From assembly GCA_022729775.1 (NCBI GenBank), contig DZBA01000124.1, forward strand, positions 1 to 8,889: DNA of 8,889 nt, given 5' to 3'. Every line of letters starts with the position of its first letter. The first letter of the stretch is position 1. The position numbers and the translations under genes are program-made. A model generated the notes under the pieces. The model made no database searches, had not been told where the DNA came from, and saw nothing but the letters and a program-made list of their open reading frames with translations. This document shows, one piece after another, positions 5,109-8,889 of this stretch. This DNA is from Anaerolinea thermophila. Its GTDB lineage: Bacteria > Chloroflexota > Anaerolineae > Anaerolineales > Villigracilaceae.

Positions 5109-7463
5109 ATGAACGCATTCTCCAGTCTAATCCTCACTCAACTTACCGTGCCGCCGGGGGATTTGATCTATTATATTGTGCTGGTATTTGCTGTCGCCAG
5201 CGCCCTTCAATCGGCATTTAACCAATGGCGTATTAGCGAGTTTCCGCAGGCGCGCCGGGCATTTATTGGGCTCGGTGTCTTGCTTCTGGCACAAGTCACG
5301 ATGTTTTTATTCAGCGGACTTGGCTGGCAGCACCTCATCGAACCCTCCACCATCCTGCCTCCGATGGATCGCGCTTTTATTGCATTTGGCGTGGTCTGCA
5401 TCATCTGGCTTTACGCCTTCCCCGAACCAAATCGCAGCGCGGATGTGGTATCCATCCTGCTGGGTATTCTTGTCGTGATTGCGCTTGGGCTAAGTTATAC
5501 CTTGTGGAAGAATCAAGTCGGGGATTATAGTTATAACTACACCAACGGCGACTTATTCTGGCAGGTTAGCAGCGCGCTGTTAATATTGGCGGGCATCGGC
5601 ATTCTTTTTGTCCGCAAGCCAGATGGCATGTGGAACGGCGTCATCCTGCTGGCTATCGGTCTGCTCGGACACGCGGGACACCTGCTCATACGCGTCGAAG
5701 GAAATTATTCCGGCGTTGTGCGTCTTGCTTATATGGTGGCATATCCCATCCTGTTGACATTACCACAGCGCTTTGCCTCTGCCCCGGCGCCTGCCCGCGC
5801 TTCGCAGCCGGCGCGTTCCGCGGCAAAGTCAGAAGCGTCAGAATCCGGGGGAGCCAAACGTTACAGCGCAGACCCGAAAACATTTCAAGCATTATTAGCG
5901 CTCGCTGCCGAAACCAACCCCACAAAAGTCAGCCAGGCGATTACGCGCGCGATTGCACAGACCATGCTTTCAGACCTGTGCTTCCTGCTTTATCTCACCG
6001 ACAACAATAACCAGATGGTCATTGCCGGCGGATATGATTTAATCCGCGAAGATAATTTGCAAGGCGGCTCGCTCAACAAGAACAATATCCCCATGCTGGC
6101 AAACTCCTTGCAGCGCGGACGTCCCCTGCGTATGCCCGCCAGCAGCACATCCGCAGATATTAAAGGATTGGGCGACATTCTCGGTTTGACAACGCCCGGT
6201 CACTTACTGAGCGTGCCAATCGTCACGCCAGATAAGGAAACGCTCGGCGGCGTTCTGTTGCTTTCCCCCTATTCCGACCGCACATGGACAGCAGAAGACC
6301 AAGCCTTCCTCACCAACGTTTCATCTTCGCTTGTGCCGATTATTCAGCGCAGCCAAAAGATGAGCAAGATGGAATCAGACCACGAACGGACGTTAAACCA
6401 AATGTCCGATTTAGAGCGCCGCGTCTTCGACTTGAATAAACAATTGGATGCAGCGCGCGCGGAAAACGAAAAAGCGGCTTCGGCGGAATTGGCTTCGCTG
6501 CGCGTGGCGCAGGAAGATTCACAGCGTATCATCGAGCAGTTGCAGCAGGAAAATGTGGAACTTCGCTCGACCAAAGCGCAAACGTACGCGGCGCCCGCTG
6601 TCTCCACAACGCAAGTGGAAAAGGAATTAAAAGCCGCGCTGCAAGAAATGGCGCGCCTGCAAAACCAACTGGCAGAAGCCAGCATGAGGGCGCATCAATA
6701 CGAAAAGATTCAAACAAATTCAAAGGTGGCGGACCAGGCGGAAGTCATTATGTCCATTTCGCAGGAGCTGCGCCAGCCTTTATCTTCCATCATTGGTTAC
6801 ACTGACCTATTGCTCGGCGAAACGGTGGGCATTCTCGGCGCGCTTCAACGGAAATTTGTGGAACGCATCAAGGTTTCTACAGAGCGGTTGAACAGCCTGT
6901 TGGACGATATGATTTATGTGACCAATCTCGAAGCCGACAGGAACGAGCTCAAACATGAGCCGTTGGACTTGAACACCCTGATTGACAACGCCATGTCATA
7001 CACAAGTCCGCAGGTGCGCGAGAAAAACATCTCGATTCATCTCGACCTGCCGAAAAAGGTTTCTCCCATTTACGCAGACCGCGACGCGCTCCAGCAGGTG
7101 TTGATTCATCTCGCGCAAAACGCGAGCGCGGCAACGCCCTACGAAGGCACCATTAAAATTAAAGCGGAAACGCGCGTCGAGGGTCAGGTTGAATATATCC
7201 TCATTCAAGTCACTGATACCGGCGTAGGCATCCCTGCGGATGAACTTCCGCATGTGTTTACGCGGTTATATCATTCAGAGGCGAAGCCCGTTCAAGGGGT
7301 GGGCGATACGGGCGTGGGATTATCCATCGCCAAGACGTTAATCGAAGCGCATCACGGGCGTATTTGGGTCGAGAGTCAAGTTGGGGTTGGCTCGACGTTT
7401 AGCATTTTATTACCCATGTCCGGCACAGCAGAGAAAAAACAAAAAGGTAAAGGAAACGGATAA
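5109..7463 (+). CDS. Membrane GAF sensor, histidine-kinase-like, H-box His replaced by Gln, 784 aa
   Basis: Built like a hybrid-free sensor histidine kinase. About seven hydrophobic segments (near 20-38, 51-70, 88-104, 112-132, 152-168, 176-194, 203-220) form a membrane sensor region. An Ala/Pro/Ser-rich linker (221-250), a GAF-like domain (about 256-412) and a long coiled coil (about 415-535) follow. The HisKA-like dimerisation helix pair is about 543-612 and the HATPase_c domain about 655-770. ATP-site motifs are present: N671 in LAQNASAATP, D703TGVGIP (G1), F717 and GVGLSI at 732-740 (G2). The H-box reads SISQELRQPLSS where the family has SHELRTPL, so Q552 (CAG, 6762-6764) stands at the phospho-acceptor position. 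Classical autophosphorylation there is therefore not expected. The first Asn of the N-box is His667. The chain ends in a Lys/Gly-rich tail. No response regulator gene is in view. The gene overlaps the LysM gene by one base. The start is supported by the TATAAT spacing. Confidence 0.88.
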   Translation: MNAFSSLILTQLTVPPGDLIYYIVLVFAVASALQSAFNQWRISEFPQARRAFIGLGVLLLAQVTMFLFSGLGWQHLIEPSTILPPMDRAFIAFGVVCIIWLYAFPEPNRSADVVSILLGILVVIALGLSYTLWKNQVGDYSYNYTNGDLFWQVSSALLILAGIGILFVRKPDGMWNGVILLAIGLLGHAGHLLIRVEGNYSGVVRLAYMVAYPILLTLPQRFASAPAPARASQPARSAAKSEASESGGAKRYSADPKTFQALLALAAETNPTKVSQAITRAIAQTMLSDLCFLLYLTDNNNQMVIAGGYDLIREDNLQGGSLNKNNIPMLANSLQRGRPLRMPASSTSADIKGLGDILGLTTPGHLLSVPIVTPDKETLGGVLLLSPYSDRTWTAEDQAFLTNVSSSLVPIIQRSQKMSKMESDHERTLNQMSDLERRVFDLNKQLDAARAENEKAASAELASLRVAQEDSQRIIEQLQQENVELRSTKAQTYAAPAVSTTQVEKELKAALQEMARLQNQLAEASMRAHQYEKIQTNSKVADQAEVIMSISQELRQPLSSIIGYTDLLLGETVGILGALQRKFVERIKVSTERLNSLLDDMIYVTNLEADRNELKHEPLDLNTLIDNAMSYTSPQVREKNISIHLDLPKKVSPIYADRDALQQVLIHLAQNASAATPYEGTIKIKAETRVEGQVEYILIQVTDTGVGIPADELPHVFTRLYHSEAKPVQGVGDTGVGLSIAKTLIEAHHGRIWVESQVGVGSTFSILLPMSGTAEKKQKGKGNG

Positions 7464-8272
7464 TGCAATTGCGTGCCGCTGGGAACGCGCTTGTCGTCGC
7501 CCTGATTTCAGTGACTCTCACCATCGGGGCGTTATCCATTTCTCTGGTTGAGTTTGTCCCCCAACTCACCCCCACAGCCACGAATATTTTTATTCCCTCT
7601 CCCCTGCCGGTGACAGTCACTGCGACTCTGCCCGTGGTTGATACGCCTGCCTTCAATGCCGAAACGCCCACGCCAAGCGTCACATTCACATCCACCATCA
7701 CCGCCACATATCCCAGCTCGTGCAACATCCCAAGCGGATGGAGCGCGATATTGGTGCAATCCGGGGAAACGCTGGAAAGCATCGCGATTCGCTACCGGGT
7801 GGATGTGCTTCAATTGCGCAGCGGCAACTGTTTATTAACCAACAGCCTCATTCCCGGAACAATCTTATACGTCCCGCCTGTCCCCACAAACACGGTGGCA
7901 GCCTGCGCGCAAGGCGCGGTTGGCTGGGTCAGGGCGTACACTGTCAAGCCCGGCGACACGTTATATTCCATTGCCACAAATTATTATTCGACAGCGGGCT
8001 TGCTGAAACACGTCAACTGCCGCGCGAGTGACATCATCTACACGGGCGAGCTGCTGTGGGTTCCAAGCGTTGCAACGCGCACACCCTATCCCACGCCGTT
8101 GCCGGGCGTCACGGTCACGCCGTATCCCACCGAACCGTTGACAGAAACCGCGCTGCCATTTACCACCACACCCATCCCAAGCGCGACGCCCATTCCATCA
8201 ACGCCAACGCCGATTCCCACGAATACGCTTGCGCCCGTCCTCACTGCAAGCCCAACCGCTTTTGGCGAATAA
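7463..8272 (+). CDS. Membrane-anchored surface protein with two LysM domains, 269 aa
   Basis: Predicted extracytoplasmic glycan-binding protein; LysM domains bind N-acetylglucosamine-containing polymers such as peptidoglycan. The N-terminal hydrophobic helix (about 9-30) is an uncleaved anchor or signal. A Thr/Pro spacer follows (about 34-85). LysM 1 spans about 93-138 (LVQSGETLESIAIRYRVDVLQL ... ILYVPP) and LysM 2 about 157-201 (YTVKPGDTLYSIATNYY ... LLWVPS). Each is preceded by a Cys and contains an NC motif: C87/C123 and C148/C186, suggesting one disulfide per domain. The C-terminal 65 residues are an extended Pro/Thr tail (PYPTPLPG, SATPIPSTPTPIPTNT). The start is coupled to the kinase gene in TAATG, with an AAAGGAAA-type ribosome site upstream, which supports one operon. 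No hydrolase domain is attached, so it is a binder and not an autolysin by itself. Confidence 0.9.
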   Translation: MQLRAAGNALVVALISVTLTIGALSISLVEFVPQLTPTATNIFIPSPLPVTVTATLPVVDTPAFNAETPTPSVTFTSTITATYPSSCNIPSGWSAILVQSGETLESIAIRYRVDVLQLRSGNCLLTNSLIPGTILYVPPVPTNTVAACAQGAVGWVRAYTVKPGDTLYSIATNYYSTAGLLKHVNCRASDIIYTGELLWVPSVATRTPYPTPLPGVTVTPYPTEPLTETALPFTTTPIPSATPIPSTPTPIPTNTLAPVLTASPTAFGE

Positions 8273-8304
8273 GCAGGGAAATACATAACAGGTTACAAAA
8301 ACAA

Positions 8305-8332
8305 CGTCCCGCAGAGTTTGACCTGCGGGACG
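8305..8332 (+). terminator. Perfect 10-bp GC-rich stem-loop between LysM and LCP genes
   Basis: CGTCCCGCAG (8305-8314) and CTGCGGGACG (8323-8332) are perfect reverse complements with an 8-base loop, 32 bases past the LysM stop. No T-tract follows on the + strand, while the - strand side has TTGTTTTTGT. It may be a partial terminator or processing site that sets the LCP gene's expression apart from the kinase-LysM pair. Confidence 0.5.
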
Positions 8333-8355
8333 ATACATAATTGTAAAACGCAACA

Positions 8356-8889
8356 ATGAAATCACCCACTCTTTATTTGCCTTTTATTTTCCTCACCCTG
8401 TTTATATCTGCATGCGCCGCGCCTGTAGAGGTGGAAAGACAGGTACACGCGCCCTTCATTCTGATTACCTCCGCGCCAAACCCAACGCCCACGCCGACGC
8501 CATTTCAACCTTCGCCATACGATCCCGCGCAGCCACCATTTTCACCGGCGTATATTCCCCTATTCACCGAAACGCCTTCGCCCGTTCCATTTGTGATGGA
8601 AGCCACCGCAACAGCGGACTTCAACCAGCTCTTTCCCACCATTGCCGCGCCACCGGTGATTGGCTCCGCGCTGGGCGCGCCGCAGCCGCTTCCCCCGCTG
8701 AGCGACAACGAAACAGTCAACTTTCTACTCATCGGCTCAGACAAGCGCCCCGGCTCTTCGTACCGCACCGATACACTGGTGCTTGCCATCATCTGGCTCA
8801 AAGCGGGGCAAGTCTCGCTGATTTCCATTCCGCGTGATTTATGGGTATTCATCCCCACTGTTGGAATGCAACGCATCAACACCGCCTAT
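8356..8889 (+). CDS. LCP (LytR-CpsA-Psr) family lipoprotein, 5' part, cut by window end
   Basis: The first 178 codons of a gene that continues past the window. LCP enzymes transfer undecaprenyl-linked glycopolymers to peptidoglycan or to surface proteins. Residues 5-19 are hydrophobic and end in the lipobox ISAC with C20, so the protein is predicted to be lipid-anchored outside the membrane. A Pro/Thr-rich spacer (about 40-115) follows. The LCP domain begins near residue 121 with NFLLIGSDKRPGSSYRTDTL (D129, R131, R137, D139). It continues with the signature SIPRD (R160, D161) and ends at the edge in the conserved QRINTAY. The key Asp and Arg positions that bind the polyprenyl-pyrophosphate head and metal are present in the visible part. 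ATG 8356 fits the signal peptide; no clear ribosome-binding site precedes it. It lies 83 bases after the LysM gene on the same strand, with a stem-loop between. Confidence 0.9.
   Translation, partial: MKSPTLYLPFIFLTLFISACAAPVEVERQVHAPFILITSAPNPTPTPTPFQPSPYDPAQPPFSPAYIPLFTETPSPVPFVMEATATADFNQLFPTIAAPPVIGSALGAPQPLPPLSDNETVNFLLIGSDKRPGSSYRTDTLVLAIIWLKAGQVSLISIPRDLWVFIPTVGMQRINTAY

Noticed and set aside
7399..7782. 127-codon - strand reading frame
   Set aside because: Antisense to the kinase end and LysM start; low-complexity Val/Gly/Thr content mirrors the Thr/Pro codons of the real gene.
8060..8272. Repetitive C-rich segment as a possible tandem repeat element
   Set aside because: It encodes the Pro/Thr tail of the LysM protein; the repetition follows from the amino-acid composition and has no fixed unit.
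8412..8889. Reading frames on both strands inside the right-end gene
   Set aside because: The frame from 8356 encodes a signal peptide and LCP motifs without interruption to the edge, so the others are overlaps.

Overview
The window looks like chromosomal DNA from a Chloroflexota bacterium, most likely class Anaerolineae. This rests on style, not on a marker gene. The surface proteins carry Thr/Pro-rich spacers, lipoprotein signal peptides are common, the protein set fits this phylum, and the coding DNA is moderately GC-rich with very many GCGC/CGCG words. No rRNA, tRNA, CRISPR array, insertion sequence or replication origin was seen. Nine protein genes fill the window and no gap exceeds about 135 bases.

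Left edge (1-807): a compact, AT-richer vapBC-type toxin-antitoxin pair on the + strand, with its own TATAAT box and overlapping genes. A 131-base convergent gap follows. It holds a small inverted repeat after vapC and a terminator-like hairpin with a T-tract for the opposing mtaB gene.

Centre (808-5000, all - strand). In transcription order these are: a membrane-anchored TPR protein (3618-5000), an unrecognised single-pass membrane protein (2949-3554), a lipoprotein with a concanavalin-A/LamG-like domain (2165-2815), and a tRNA methylthiotransferase of the MtaB family (808-2100). The mtaB coding sequence contains six tandem heptamers in its inter-domain linker. Three stem-loops in a row separate the membrane protein from the lipoprotein, and a long imperfect inverted repeat separates the lipoprotein from mtaB.

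Right side (5109-8889, + strand): a 784-residue membrane sensor with the layout of a histidine kinase (about seven membrane helices, GAF, long coiled coil, HisKA-like, HATPase). It has Gln at the position of the phospho-accepting His. It overlaps by one base a membrane-anchored protein with two LysM domains. After a perfect 10-bp stem-loop comes an LCP (LytR-CpsA-Psr) family lipoprotein cut by the window edge. Together these look like a cell-envelope module: a noncanonical sensor, a glycan-binding surface protein and a probable glycopolymer ligase. The functional link is inferred from gene order only.

The TPR and kinase genes are divergent. Each has a TATAAT box only 6-8 bases before its start codon, which suggests leaderless or nearly leaderless mRNAs.
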